64,000 nt of DNA, taken from positions 186,001-250,000 of the forward strand of contig NZ_QTQP01000002.1 in assembly GCF_003854275.1 (NCBI RefSeq), in the 5' to 3' direction. The notes beneath the pieces are model-generated. The model did not search any database. It was not told the DNA's origin and saw only the letters and a list, made by a program, of their open reading frames with translations. Shown one piece after another: positions 8,636 through 17,703 of the stretch. The first letter of the stretch is position 1, and every line of letters begins with the position of its first letter. Position numbers and translations under genes: made by a program. This DNA comes from Burkholderia sp. Bp8963 (GTDB taxonomy: Bacteria; Pseudomonadota; Gammaproteobacteria; Burkholderiales; Burkholderiaceae).

Positions 8636-8739
8636 GTGTGCACAACTCCGCTGTCCACACCACACGGGTGTGGACAGCCGCCCTAGGGGCGGTTCCGGAG
8701 TTGCGCACACTCGAAGGACTGCGCGCCGGCTACGCCGGC
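8636..8739. repeat. Nested inverted repeat able to form a three-way (cruciform-like) structure plus a satellite hairpin
   Basis: Outer arms at 8636-8650 and 8696-8710 pair over 15 bases with one mismatch (a G-U pair if transcribed from the minus strand). Inside are two perfect hairpins: CTGTCCACACC (8651-8661) with its complement at 8667-8677 around a 5-base loop, and CCGCCC (8678-8683) with GGGCGG (8687-8692). A further hairpin GCCGGC-TAC-GCCGGC lies at 8725-8739. The structure sits exactly where the island gives way to ppa. It could be a mobile or REP-type element, a recombination site, or a structured RNA. I do not recognise a family. Confidence 0.7.
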
Positions 8740-8812
8740 TTGCCTCAATCAAAGAAGATTCCCTAGTCAAAACCGAACGCAAAGGCCCACGCCCAAGGAA
8801 CTCAGAGGCCAT

Positions 8813-8838
8813 AAAAAAAGCGCTCCCGGAGGAGCGCT
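8813..8838 (-). terminator. Rho-independent terminator of ppa
   Basis: Read on the minus strand, AGCGCTCC pairs with GGAGCGCT across a 4-base loop and is followed by seven T residues. It lies 37 bases past the ppa stop codon. Confidence 0.9.
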
Positions 8839-8874
8839 CTACCAGCCAAACTTTCGTTTTCTGGTTACCCGGCT

Positions 8875-9402
8875 CTACTTCTTGTAGTTCGCGGCGCCGT
8901 CGGTGATTTCCTTGTGCGCGGCATCGATGCCGGCCCAGCCCTCGACCTTCACCCACTTGCCCTTCTCGAGCGCCTTGTATTGCTCGAAGAAGTGCTTGAT
9001 CTGGTCCTTCAGGTACTCGGGCACGTCGTCGATCGACTTCAGGTTCGCCGTCATCGGGCAGACCTTGTCGTGCGGCACCGCGACCAGCTTCGCGTCGACG
9101 CCCGACTCGTCGGTCATCTGCAGCATGCCGAGCACGCGCGAACGCACGATCGAGCCAGCCAGCAGCGGGAACGGCGTGATCACCAGCACGTCGACCGGAT
9201 CGCCGTCACCCGACAGCGTCTGCGGGATGTAGCCGTAGTTCACCGGGTAGCGCATGCCCGTGCCGATGAAGCGGTCGACGACGAGGAGACCGAGCTCCTT
9301 GTCCGCTTCGTACTTCACCGGATCGCTTTGCGCGGGAATCTCGATGATGACGTTGAAATCTTGCGGCAGGTCCTTGCCGGCCGGAACATGGTTGAAGCTC
9401 AT
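8875..9402 (-). CDS. ppa: Inorganic pyrophosphatase
   Basis: Cytoplasmic family I pyrophosphatase that splits pyrophosphate to phosphate and so pulls biosynthetic reactions forward. The 175-residue product has the normal family length. The signature DGDPVDVLV, with its three metal-binding aspartates, is present, preceded by [13 protein letters not shown] chose the ATG at 9402 (MSFNHVPAG), because the longer in-frame reading adds an arginine-rich stretch unlike the family. The gene is monocistronic with its own terminator. It marks the return to core genome after the defence island. Confidence 0.97.
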   Translation of the reverse strand: MSFNHVPAGKDLPQDFNVIIEIPAQSDPVKYEADKELGLLVVDRFIGTGMRYPVNYGYIPQTLSGDGDPVDVLVITPFPLLAGSIVRSRVLGMLQMTDESGVDAKLVAVPHDKVCPMTANLKSIDDVPEYLKDQIKHFFEQYKALEKGKWVKVEGWAGIDAAHKEITDGAANYKK

Positions 9403-9490
9403 GAGCGTTCTCTGTTGGTCGAAGGGAATTCGGGACAGGGCACGCCGCGGTCGAGGCACGCGCCGCCGGCATGTCCGGAAAGAATGCGCC

Positions 9491-9496
9491 ATTATA
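9491..9496 (-). promoter_or_regulatory. Candidate -10 box for ppa
   Basis: A perfect TATAAT on the minus strand 89 bases before the ppa ATG, striking in such GC-rich DNA. No good -35 hexamer is found at the usual spacing, so an activator or a weak -35 would be needed. Confidence 0.5.
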
Positions 9497-9687
9497 GCCA
9501 ATCGATCGGTGGCGTCCGGATGACGATCGGCGCGATAATCGCGCTGAGCGTCCGGCCATCGAACAAAACGAGCGTTGCATCGGACAGAAGAGGCGCTGAA
9601 GCGCCCGTTCCGTCGACTTCCGATTGACAGCGAAGCACGGGATCGGAGTAACTGCTAAAGCGCTAACTCCGATCGACAGGAGCAGGC

Positions 9688-11127
9688 ATGGAAGAGGCAA
9701 AGCACTTCATCGCGGGTGAATGGACATTGCCCGCGCAGCTGGAGACGATCCCGGTCATCGATCCGTCCGATGGCCAGCCGTTCGCGGCAATCGCGCGCGG
9801 CTCTGCCGCCGACATCGAGCGCGCGGTCGCCGCGGCCCGCGACGCATTCGCGGGCGCGTGGGGCGCCGCGAGCGCCGCCGAGCGCGGGCGCGTGCTGCAA
9901 CGGCTGTCGACGCTCGTCGCAGCCCATCTCGAGGAACTCGCCACGCTCGAGGCCCGCGATACGGGCAAGCCGCTCAGGCAGGCCCGCGCCGACGCGGCCG
10001 CGCTCGCGCGCTACTTCGAGTTCTACGCAGGCGCCGCCGACAAGCTGCACGGCGAAACCCTCCCCTATCAGGCGGGCTACATGGTACTGACGGTGCGCGA
10101 GCCGCACGGCGTCACCGGCCACATCGTCCCGTGGAACTACCCGATGCAGATCTTCGGGCGCAGCGTCGGCGCGGCGCTCGCAGCCGGCAACGCGTGCGTC
10201 GTCAAGCCGGCCGAGGACGCGTGCCTGTCGGTGCTGCGCGTCGCCGCGCTGGCCGCCGAAGCCGGGCTGCCGGCCGGCGCGCTGAACATCGTCACCGGCT
10301 ACGGCCATGAGGCCGGCGCGGCGCTTGCCCGCCATCCGGGCATCGACCACATCTCGTTTACAGGCTCGCCCGCGACCGGCAAGCTCGTCGCGCAGATGGC
10401 CGCCGACAATCACGTGCCCGTCACGCTCGAACTCGGCGGCAAGTCGCCGCAGATCGTGTTCGCGGATGCCGACCTCGACGCCGCGCTGCCGGTGCTCGTC
10501 AACGCGATCGTGCAGAACGGCGGCCAGACCTGCTCGGCGGGCAGCCGCGTGCTGATCGAGCGCACGGTGTACGAGCCGCTCGTCGAACGGCTCGCGACCG
10601 CATTCAACGCGCTCAAGGTCGGCCCGAGCCGCGCGGATCTCGACTGCGGCCCGCTGATCAATGCGAAGCAGCAGCAGCGCGTGTGGGATTTCCTGTCCGA
10701 CGCGCAGCACGACGGCATTCCGATGGCCGGGCACGGCCAGGTCGTCCCGGAAGCGCCCGAAACCGGCTTCTACCAGGCCCCCGCGCTGCTGCGCGACGTG
10801 CCATCGACACACCGGCTCGCGCAGGAGGAAGTGTTCGGCCCCGTGCTCGCCGCGATGCGCTTTGCGGACGAGGACGAAGCGGTCGCACTCGCCAACGGCA
10901 CGCCGTACGGTCTCGTCGCCGGCATCTGGACGCGCGATGGCGCGCGCCAGTTGCGCGTCGCGCGGCGGGTCCGCGCGGGCCAGGTGTTCGTCAACAACTA
11001 CGGCGCGGGCGGCGGCGTCGAGCTGCCGTTCGGTGGCGTCGGCCATTCGGGCCACGGCCGCGAGAAAGGCTTCGAGGCGCTGTACGGCTTCACGGTGCTG
11101 AAGACCATTGCGATCCGGCACGGCTGA
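9688..11127 (+). CDS. NAD(P)-dependent aldehyde dehydrogenase (BetB-like)
   Basis: A 479-residue aldehyde dehydrogenase that oxidises an aldehyde to its acid. Key features: PWNYP with Asn150 (oxyanion), the cofactor-binding FTGS (224-227), general base Glu248 in ELGGKSP, and catalytic Cys282 in GGQTCSAGSR. The sequence is nearest to betaine-aldehyde or aminoaldehyde dehydrogenases, but the substrate cannot be read from it. The ATG at 9688 follows a clear AGGAG. It is followed 66 bases on by a short-chain dehydrogenase and then a transporter, suggesting a catabolic cassette that imports a compound and oxidises an alcohol through an aldehyde. Confidence 0.9.
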   Translation: MEEAKHFIAGEWTLPAQLETIPVIDPSDGQPFAAIARGSAADIERAVAAARDAFAGAWGAASAAERGRVLQRLSTLVAAHLEELATLEARDTGKPLRQARADAAALARYFEFYAGAADKLHGETLPYQAGYMVLTVREPHGVTGHIVPWNYPMQIFGRSVGAALAAGNACVVKPAEDACLSVLRVAALAAEAGLPAGALNIVTGYGHEAGAALARHPGIDHISFTGSPATGKLVAQMAADNHVPVTLELGGKSPQIVFADADLDAALPVLVNAIVQNGGQTCSAGSRVLIERTVYEPLVERLATAFNALKVGPSRADLDCGPLINAKQQQRVWDFLSDAQHDGIPMAGHGQVVPEAPETGFYQAPALLRDVPSTHRLAQEEVFGPVLAAMRFADEDEAVALANGTPYGLVAGIWTRDGARQLRVARRVRAGQVFVNNYGAGGGVELPFGGVGHSGHGREKGFEALYGFTVLKTIAIRHG

Positions 11128-11193
11128 ACGCGCGACGCCACGTTCAGCGGTTCGGCAGCACACGATGACATACGACAAACCAGGAGACACACC

Positions 11194-11952
11194 ATGCGGT
11201 TGAGCGGCAAGACGGCGATCGTCACGGGCGGCGGCTCGGGATTCGGCGAAGGCATCGCGAAGACGTACGCGCGCGAGGGCGCGAACGTCGTCGTCAACGA
11301 CCTGAACGGCGCGGCGGCCGAGCGCGTCGCGAGCGAGATCGCGCTCGCTGGCGGCAAGGCGATCGCGATCGCAGGCGACGTGTCGCAACGCGACGACTGG
11401 CGCGCGTTGCTCGCCGCCGCGCTCGACGATTTCCACACGGTGCAGATCGTCGTCAACAACGCCGGCACCACGCACCGCAACAAGCCCGTGCTCGACGTGA
11501 CCGAAGCCGAGTTCGACCGCGTCTACGCGGTCAACATGAAAAGCCTCTACTGGTGCGTGCAGACGCTCGTGCCGTATTTCCGCACGCAGGGCGGCGGCGT
11601 GTTCGTGAACGTCGCGTCGACGGCCGGCGTGCGGCCGCGCCCGGGCCTCGTCTGGTACAACAGCACGAAGGGCGCGATGATCACCGCAAGCAAGTCGCTC
11701 GCGGCGGAGCTCGGCGCCGACCGCATCCGCGTGAACTGCATCAATCCCGTGCTCGGCGAGACGGGCCTGATGACCGAGTTCATGGGCTGCGAAGACACGC
11801 CGGAAAACCGTCAGCGCTTTCTCGCGTCGATCCCGCTCGGCCGCTTCTCGACGCCGCAGGACATTGCGAACGCGGCGCTCTACCTCGCATCGGACGAGGC
11901 GGAATTCATCACCGGCGTCTGCCTCGAAGTGGATGGCGGGCGCTGCATCTAG
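11194..11952 (+). CDS. Short-chain dehydrogenase/reductase (classical SDR)
   Basis: A 252-residue classical SDR. The dinucleotide-binding TGGGSGFG is at 11-18, NNAG at 88-91, Asn114, and the catalytic triad Ser142, Tyr155, Lys159 (YNSTK). The C-terminal EVDGGRC is typical of FabG-like members. The acidic Asp36 at the end of the second strand suggests NAD rather than NADP. The RBS AGGAG is 8 bases before the ATG. Sitting between an aldehyde dehydrogenase and an MFS carrier, it probably oxidises an alcohol or hydroxy acid in the same pathway. The substrate is unknown. Confidence 0.9.
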   Translation: MRLSGKTAIVTGGGSGFGEGIAKTYAREGANVVVNDLNGAAAERVASEIALAGGKAIAIAGDVSQRDDWRALLAAALDDFHTVQIVVNNAGTTHRNKPVLDVTEAEFDRVYAVNMKSLYWCVQTLVPYFRTQGGGVFVNVASTAGVRPRPGLVWYNSTKGAMITASKSLAAELGADRIRVNCINPVLGETGLMTEFMGCEDTPENRQRFLASIPLGRFSTPQDIANAALYLASDEAEFITGVCLEVDGGRCI

Positions 11953-12051
11953 GCGAACCGGATCGTATCGGGCCACATCTGCCTGACCGGGCGGCATCGC
12001 AGCAGCGGCTGCATTGCATGAATTCCGGGCAGGCGCCAATAAGGAGACAAC

Positions 12052-13356
12052 ATGGCAACATCGACGCATTCGCTGCCGGGTTCATCCGGCGCCTTCGAGG
12101 AAGCGACGTACCGCAAGGTCTCGTGGCGGCTCACCCCGCTGCTGCTGCTGTGCTACGTGGTCGCGTATCTCGATCGCGTGAACGTCGGATTCGCGAAGCT
12201 GCAGATGGCGACCGACCTGAACCTGAGCGACACCGTCTACGGGCTCGGCGCCGGGATCTTCTTCTTCGGCTATTTTCTGTTCGAAGTGCCGAGCAACATC
12301 ATCCTGCACAAGCTCGGCGCGCGCCTGTGGATCGCGCGCATCATGGCGACCTGGGGCGTGATCTCGATCCTGACGATGTTCGTCACGACGCCCGCGATGT
12401 TCTACGTGATGCGCTTCCTGCTCGGCGTCGCCGAAGCGGGCTTCTTTCCCGGCGTGATCCTGTACCTGACCTACTGGTATCCCGCGCACCGGCGCGGCCG
12501 GATGACGACGTTCTTCATGACCGCCGTCGCGCTGTCCGGCGTGATCGGCGGGCCGATCTCGGGCTTCATCCTGAAGACGTTCGACGGCTTGAGCGGCTGG
12601 CACGGCTGGCAATGGCTGTTCCTGCTCGAAGGCATTCCGTCGGTGCTGGCCGGCGTGCTCGTGTTCTTCGCGCTCGACGAGCGGATCTCGAAAGCAAGCT
12701 GGCTGACCGATGAGGAAAAGGCACTGCTCGCGCGCAACGTCGACGCGGAGGAGGCCACGAAGGAAGACCCGTCGCTCGGCACCGTGCTGTCGAGCCCGCG
12801 CGTGTGGCTGATGGCGCTCATCTACTTCTCGTTCGTGATGGGGCTCTACGGCGTCGGCTTTTGGCTGCCGACGATCATCAAGGCGACGGGCGTCACCGAC
12901 ACGTTCGCGATCGGCCTGCTGTCGGCAGTGCCGTATGCGGCCGCGGTCGTCGCGATGATCCTGGTCGCGCGCAGCGCGGACAAGCGCCGCGAACGCCGCT
13001 GGCACGTCGCGATTCCGGCGGCGATCGGCGCGCTCGGGCTCGTGCTGTCGGTGATCTGGGCGCACCAGACCGCGCTCGCGATCCTCGGCCTCACGCTCGC
13101 GACGATGGGCATCCTGACGACGCTGCCGCTGTTCTGGAGCCTGCCGACCGCATTCCTCGGTGGCACCGCGGCCGCGGCGGGCATCGCGATGATCAACTCG
13201 ATCGGCAATCTCGCGGGCTTCCTGAGCCCGTACATGATGGGCTGGCTCAAGCAGGCAACGGGCGCGAACGACTCAGGCATGTACGTGCTCGCCGGATTCC
13301 TCGTGCTCGGCGGCCTGCTCGCGCTGTCGGTGCCGAAGCGGCTCGTCGACCGATAG
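12052..13356 (+). CDS. MFS transporter, anion:cation symporter type
   Basis: A 434-residue inner-membrane carrier with twelve predicted membrane spans in two halves and a central cytoplasmic loop (about 215-245). The N-terminal motif YVVAYLDRVNVGFAKLQM and the GxFFPGVILYLTYWYP segment are typical of the ACS family (phthalate, hexuronate, tartrate carriers). The RBS AAGGAG precedes the ATG. It is the third gene after an aldehyde dehydrogenase and an SDR and probably imports their substrate, an organic anion. No regulator is adjacent, so control of this set is not visible. Confidence 0.88.
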   Translation: MATSTHSLPGSSGAFEEATYRKVSWRLTPLLLLCYVVAYLDRVNVGFAKLQMATDLNLSDTVYGLGAGIFFFGYFLFEVPSNIILHKLGARLWIARIMATWGVISILTMFVTTPAMFYVMRFLLGVAEAGFFPGVILYLTYWYPAHRRGRMTTFFMTAVALSGVIGGPISGFILKTFDGLSGWHGWQWLFLLEGIPSVLAGVLVFFALDERISKASWLTDEEKALLARNVDAEEATKEDPSLGTVLSSPRVWLMALIYFSFVMGLYGVGFWLPTIIKATGVTDTFAIGLLSAVPYAAAVVAMILVARSADKRRERRWHVAIPAAIGALGLVLSVIWAHQTALAILGLTLATMGILTTLPLFWSLPTAFLGGTAAAAGIAMINSIGNLAGFLSPYMMGWLKQATGANDSGMYVLAGFLVLGGLLALSVPKRLVDR

Positions 13357-13414
13357 GCTCGTCGACCGGCTTGTTGACCGTTAACGTGGCGCGAATCCGC
13401 GCGCCACAAACAAA

Positions 13415-13446
13415 ACACCCCGAAGGCCGGGCGGCGTTCGGGGTGT
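13415..13446. terminator. Bidirectional terminator between MFS gene and hemY
   Basis: ACACCCCGAA (13415-13424) pairs with TTCGGGGTGT (13437-13446). On the minus strand it is followed by TTTTGTTTG, so it serves the hem operon best. It may also stop the convergent MFS transcript. Confidence 0.8.
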
Positions 13447-13499
13447 GTCGGACTGCTGGCGCACCGTGTGCATCGTCTGCGCCAGCCGCATCGGCCGTG

Positions 13500-14687
13500 T
13501 CAGACCACGGTGATCGCGAGCGCGCTTTCGCGGTAGTGCTTCGCCGCCTTGTCGGACTCGCCGAGATGCTCGAACAGCCGCGCGAGCGCGCGATGCGTGC
13601 GCACCTTCAGCGCCTCGTTGTCGGCGAGCTTGAGCGCCGCCTCGAGGAACGACTGCGCCTTGCCCCACAGCTGCTGCTGCTGGCAGAGCCGGCCGAGCGC
13701 AAACAGCAGGTCGGCGTCTTCCGGATGATCCTTCTTCCACCCTTCCGCCTTCTGGATCAGCGGCAGCGCATCGGCGCCGGCCGTGTCCGGGTAGCGGCGC
13801 AACAGGCGCGCGTCCCAGTTGTGCGCGAGCGCGTCCTCGACGACGCGGCGCGCCTCGGGCCGGCGTTCGAGCGACACGAGCAGTTCGGCCGCGAGATCGG
13901 CGAGACGCGGCGACTGCCGCTCCGTCGCCGACAGCGATTGCCACACCTCCAGCAACGCATCCGGATCGTGGCGGCGGTCGCGCAGCAGGTTCTCGGCCGC
14001 CTGCTGGCGCAGCCGCACGGCGGCGGCCGGATGCAGCGCCTCGCGCTTCTCCAGCGCCTTCGCGAGCTTCAGCACCTCGGCCCAGTTCTTCAACTGCTGC
14101 TGCGCGCGCAGCGCGACCTGCTGCGCGTGGATGCGCTTGCCGCCCGCCTGCATCTCGGCCAGCGCGGCGAGGGCGCCGTCGGCGTCGCGCGCGTCCGCGC
14201 GCATGTCGGCCGCAGCGAGCATGCGCGCGTCCTGCCACTCCGGCGCGTCGACCTTCGACAGCCAGTCGTCACGGCGCGTGTACTCATGCATCCGGTGTGC
14301 AGCGGTGGCCGCGACGAGGCTCGCCGCGCCCTGGTTCGCGTCGATCGACAGCGCGTCGCGCGCGGCCTTCTCGGCGCGCGAGAAGCGGCCCGCGTACAGG
14401 TTCGCGATCGCGTCGCGCAGCGATGCCTGCGCCTTCTCGTTGCGCGTGCGGGCGCGATACGCGGCGACCCGATGCGGCATGCGCCAGATGTTGCGCACGA
14501 TGCGCAGCAGCGCGTAGACGACGATGAACAGCACGACGATGCCGATCACGAACAGGTTCAGCGACAGGTCGACCCGGTACGGCGGATAGACGAGCAGCAC
14601 CTGCCCCGTGTCGAAGCGGCCGACGGTGGCCAGCGCCGCGGCGATCGCGAACAGGATGGCGAGCCAAACGATTCCTCGAAGCGTCAT
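13500..14687 (-). CDS. hemY: HemY, heme-biosynthesis-associated TPR membrane protein
   Basis: A 395-residue inner-membrane protein of the proteobacterial HemY family (not the protoporphyrinogen oxidase of the same name). Two hydrophobic segments lie near the N-terminus (about 5-20 and 42-65), followed by FxxWRMPHRVAAYR-type family sequence (IWRMPHRVAAYRAR) and a long helical TPR-like region to the C-terminus. It starts 2 bases after the hemDX stop, so it is the last gene of hemC-hemDX-hemY. Its molecular role is unsettled. It is thought to scaffold or coordinate late heme enzymes. Confidence 0.93.
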   Translation of the reverse strand: MTLRGIVWLAILFAIAAALATVGRFDTGQVLLVYPPYRVDLSLNLFVIGIVVLFIVVYALLRIVRNIWRMPHRVAAYRARTRNEKAQASLRDAIANLYAGRFSRAEKAARDALSIDANQGAASLVAATAAHRMHEYTRRDDWLSKVDAPEWQDARMLAAADMRADARDADGALAALAEMQAGGKRIHAQQVALRAQQQLKNWAEVLKLAKALEKREALHPAAAVRLRQQAAENLLRDRRHDPDALLEVWQSLSATERQSPRLADLAAELLVSLERRPEARRVVEDALAHNWDARLLRRYPDTAGADALPLIQKAEGWKKDHPEDADLLFALGRLCQQQQLWGKAQSFLEAALKLADNEALKVRTHRALARLFEHLGESDKAAKHYRESALAITVV

Positions 14688-14689
14688 CG

Positions 14690-16702
14690 TTACCCCCGGC
14701 TCTTGAACTGCTGAACGGCGTTCAGGCTCGTGTTCAGGTTGGGCAGCGCAACCGTCAGCGATGCGCCGTCGACCTGTTTCAGCAGATCCTCGACGGTCTG
14801 CGTGTCACGCGACGCCTGGTCGAAATACTTCGCGAGCGACGCCTGCGCGGCGTGCAGGTCGCCCTTCATCGCCGGCTCGTTGCGCGCGAGCAGCGACAGG
14901 CGGGCCGTCAGCAGGCGCAGCTTCACGTTCTCGCGCACGAAGTAGCCTTGATCGGGCGACGCGAGCATCGCGTCCGCGTTGTCGATCCGGCGCACCTGCA
15001 CGAGGCCCTTCAGTTGCTGGCCGAGGCCGGCCGAGAAGTCGTGCCACCAGACCTTCCAGCGCGACTCGCCGGCCGTGGCGGCCGCGGAAGCCGCGGAGGC
15101 TGTTTTAGCGGCATCCGCCGGCGCGTCGGCCTTCGGCGCCGCGTGCGGCACGATCGCCTCGCCGGCGAGCGGCAGCGCGTCGATCTTCGCGATCGCGTCG
15201 TCGAGCTTGATCGCGAGGCCCGTGAGATCGGCGGACGGCGTGGCCTTCAGCTTCTCGATGTCCTGCGCAAGCGCCTTGCGCACCGTGACCGCCTGCGCGC
15301 TCTGCGACGTCGCGAGGCGCGCGTCGGCGTTCTGCAGCGCGATCAGCGCGAGCTGCGTGTTGCCCGTGAGCTGCAGTTGCTGGCTCGCGCTCGACAGCAT
15401 CTGGTCGACCTCCTCGAGCATCCACGCGTCGCGATTGCGCGACAGGTCCTGGTATTGCTGCTGCAGTGCCTGCTGCGTGCTCTGCGCGTCGGCGAGCTTG
15501 CCGTCGAGCTGCGCGAGCTGCGTGTCGACCTGATGCGCGCTCGCGAGCGCCTGCTCGGTCTTCGTGCGCGTGTCGGCCGCCTGCGCGTCGAGCGCCTTCT
15601 GGCGTGCGACGACCGCACCGTCGAGCCGGTCGATCTTGCGGTTCAGCGCATAGCCGCCGACGCCCGCCGCGCAACCGAGCACGACGACGACGAGCCACAG
15701 CACGGCGCTGCCGCCGCGGCGCGCGGGCGGCTCGGGCGACATGTAGGGCGGGCTGGACGGCGTCGCGGCGGCTGCGGCCGGCTGGGAAGAGACGCTTTTG
15801 GAATCGTTGGTATCAGTCATGCGTTTGGTCACCGGTGCGGCTGTCGCCGGGTGGTCGGTCTCGTCGGCCTCGTCGGCCATCGTTCGAAACGCGCGGACGA
15901 TGCGCTCATCGCCCGCGCCGGTCAGCGTAATCCTATCAAAACCCAATGCGCGCGCGGTCTGCTCGATCCGCGGGTGCGGCGTCACGAGCGGCGCGTGCTT
16001 CAACGCGTCGATCTCGGCGTCGGTCAGGTGCGCGTGCGCGAGTTCGTGCAGATTGCGCACGCCTTCCGAACTCGTGACGAGCCACGCGTGCGGCTCGCCG
16101 CCGAGCAGCGCGTGCACGCGCTCCCAGGTGCCGATGCGCGGCTCCGGCACGACGCGCCGGTACGCGGCGACGAGCTGCACGTCGGCGCCCGCTTCGCGCA
16201 GCCGGTCCGCAAGCCATTCGCGGCCGCCGTCACCGCGCACGATCAGCACGCGCTTGCCGGCGAGCGCCGCCGTGCCGCCGAATGCGGCTTCGATGCAGGC
16301 GAACAGGCTTTCGGAATCGTAATGCGGCGCGCTGCCGTCGGCCGGCGCCTGCGGCGCGATCACACGGTACGCGGGCGCCGCAATGCCGTGCCGCTCGAGC
16401 GCGGCGACGCTGCCGGGGCCGACGACGCCGACCGGCAGCGCGTTCGGCCAGATCGCGCCGTACTGCGCGAGCGCGCGGTCGATCGCGTTCGGCGACACGA
16501 AGATCACGAGCGCATAGTCGGCGAGCGCGGCGAACGCGGCGTCGAGCGGCGCCGGATCGTCGAGCGGCGCTATGTCGATCAGCGGAAATTCGAGGACGTC
16601 GCAGCCGGCATCCGCCAGTTGCGACGCGAGCCCGGCCGACTGCCCGTCCGGGCGCGTGAGGACGGCGGTGAACGCGCGCTGCTGGTCGGCCACGCCCGCC
16701 AT
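14690..16702 (-). CDS. hemDX: Fused uroporphyrinogen-III synthase (HemD) and HemX membrane protein
   Basis: One uninterrupted 670-residue frame. Residues 1-275 are HemD, which closes hydroxymethylbilane to uroporphyrinogen III; the landmarks VLTRPDGQSAGL, FVSPNAIDRAL, VGPGSVAALER and WLVTSSEGVRNL are typical. After a linker (276-331, with Met295 at the place where a separate HemX would begin) comes HemX: one membrane span (about 332-352), a coiled-coil region, and a periplasmic C-terminal domain. The ATG shares one base with the hemC stop. There is no sign of a frameshift, and this fusion is known in Burkholderia. It tethers a soluble enzyme to the membrane. Confidence 0.92.
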   Translation of the reverse strand: MAGVADQQRAFTAVLTRPDGQSAGLASQLADAGCDVLEFPLIDIAPLDDPAPLDAAFAALADYALVIFVSPNAIDRALAQYGAIWPNALPVGVVGPGSVAALERHGIAAPAYRVIAPQAPADGSAPHYDSESLFACIEAAFGGTAALAGKRVLIVRGDGGREWLADRLREAGADVQLVAAYRRVVPEPRIGTWERVHALLGGEPHAWLVTSSEGVRNLHELAHAHLTDAEIDALKHAPLVTPHPRIEQTARALGFDRITLTGAGDERIVRAFRTMADEADETDHPATAAPVTKRMTDTNDSKSVSSQPAAAAATPSSPPYMSPEPPARRGGSAVLWLVVVVLGCAAGVGGYALNRKIDRLDGAVVARQKALDAQAADTRTKTEQALASAHQVDTQLAQLDGKLADAQSTQQALQQQYQDLSRNRDAWMLEEVDQMLSSASQQLQLTGNTQLALIALQNADARLATSQSAQAVTVRKALAQDIEKLKATPSADLTGLAIKLDDAIAKIDALPLAGEAIVPHAAPKADAPADAAKTASAASAAATAGESRWKVWWHDFSAGLGQQLKGLVQVRRIDNADAMLASPDQGYFVRENVKLRLLTARLSLLARNEPAMKGDLHAAQASLAKYFDQASRDTQTVEDLLKQVDGASLTVALPNLNTSLNAVQQFKSRG

Positions 16703-17703
16703 CAGGCGTCGCCCTTGCCGGCCTGCGAGCCGGCGAGCAATGCACGGACGATATCGAGCGCGCCCTGCGCTTCCAGCTCGTCGGCAACCGCGCGGCCGAG
16801 CGCGAGCGCGTCGGCGGCGGTCATCACCGCCGCGCACTCCTCGGCCGTCAGCACGCGCTTGCCGTCGGTCGTCGACACGCGGCCCGTCAGGTACAGCTCG
16901 CCCGCGCGCCACACCGCATGCGCGGCGAGCGGCACCTCGCAACTGCCGCCGAGCGCACGCGACACCATCCGCTCGGCCTCGACCGCGAGCGCGGTCGCGC
17001 GATCGTGCAGCGGCGCGAGCCACGCGGCGACGTCCGCCCGGTGCGACGCGATCTCGATGCCGAGCGCGCCCTGGCCCGCCGCGGGCGGGCTGTCCTCGAC
17101 GTCGATCAGCGCGCGGATCCGCGCATCGAGCCCGAGGCGCTTCAGGCCCGCGGCCGCGAGGATGATCGCCGCGTAGTCGCCGCGGTCGAGCTTCGACAGG
17201 CGCGTGTCGAGGTTGCCGCGCAGCGGCTGCACCTGCAGGTGCGGGTAGCGCGCGCGCAGCATCGCCTCACGGCGCAGGCTCGACGTGCCGACGACGGCGC
17301 CGGCCGGCAGCGCATCGAGCGACGCGTAGTCGTTCGACACGAACGCGTCGCGCGGGTCTTCGCGGCTCATGACGGCCGCGAGCGCGAAGCCGTCGGGCAG
17401 CGCCATCGGCACGTCCTTCAGCGAATGCACGGCCAGATCGGCGCGGCCATCGGCGAGCGCGTTTTCCAGTTCCTTGACGAACAGGCCCTTGCCGCCGACC
17501 TTCGACAGCGTGCGATCGAGAATTTGATCGCCACGGGTCGTCATCCCGAGGATTTTCACGTCACAAGCTGGATATAATTTGCGCAGCGCATCACGCACAT
17601 GTTCGGCTTGCCACATCGCCAGTCGGCTCTCACGCGAAGCAATCGTCAGCGTCGCCGGCGGCTGTGCCTGTCGCGGCTCGGCCGCAAGGGTCTCGGAATT
17701 CAT
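16702..17703 (-). CDS. hemC: Porphobilinogen deaminase (hydroxymethylbilane synthase)
   Basis: Condenses four porphobilinogen molecules into hydroxymethylbilane in the cytoplasm. The 333-residue product carries [30 protein letters not shown] and the dipyrromethane cofactor cysteine Cys255 in [11 protein letters not shown] chose the ATG at 17703, which leaves a short flexible N-terminus; the frame continues upstream only because the ppc region has few stops in GC-rich DNA. First gene of hemC-hemDX-hemY, and divergent from ppc across a 189-base promoter region. Confidence 0.96.
   Translation of the reverse strand: MNSETLAAEPRQAQPPATLTIASRESRLAMWQAEHVRDALRKLYPACDVKILGMTTRGDQILDRTLSKVGGKGLFVKELENALADGRADLAVHSLKDVPMALPDGFALAAVMSREDPRDAFVSNDYASLDALPAGAVVGTSSLRREAMLRARYPHLQVQPLRGNLDTRLSKLDRGDYAAIILAAAGLKRLGLDARIRALIDVEDSPPAAGQGALGIEIASHRADVAAWLAPLHDRATALAVEAERMVSRALGGSCEVPLAAHAVWRAGELYLTGRVSTTDGKRVLTAEECAAVMTAADALALGRAVADELEAQGALDIVRALLAGSQAGKGDA

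Noticed and set aside
1-8700. Prophage or integrative element with tRNA attachment site
   Set aside because: No integrase, phage structural gene or tRNA is visible. The island may still be part of a larger element that begins upstream.
8592-8906. A 104-codon plus-strand frame over the nested inverted repeat and ppa terminator
   Set aside because: Reads through two strong hairpins, has no domain and no good ribosome binding site.
9655-12069. An 804-codon open frame on the minus strand across the aldehyde dehydrogenase and SDR genes
   Set aside because: Arg/Ala-rich shadow of two well-supported plus-strand genes in GC-rich DNA. It has no motif.
14852-17176. A 774-codon plus-strand frame antisense to the hem genes
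   Set aside because: Low-complexity arginine-rich translation with no domain; the minus-strand genes carry the conserved motifs.
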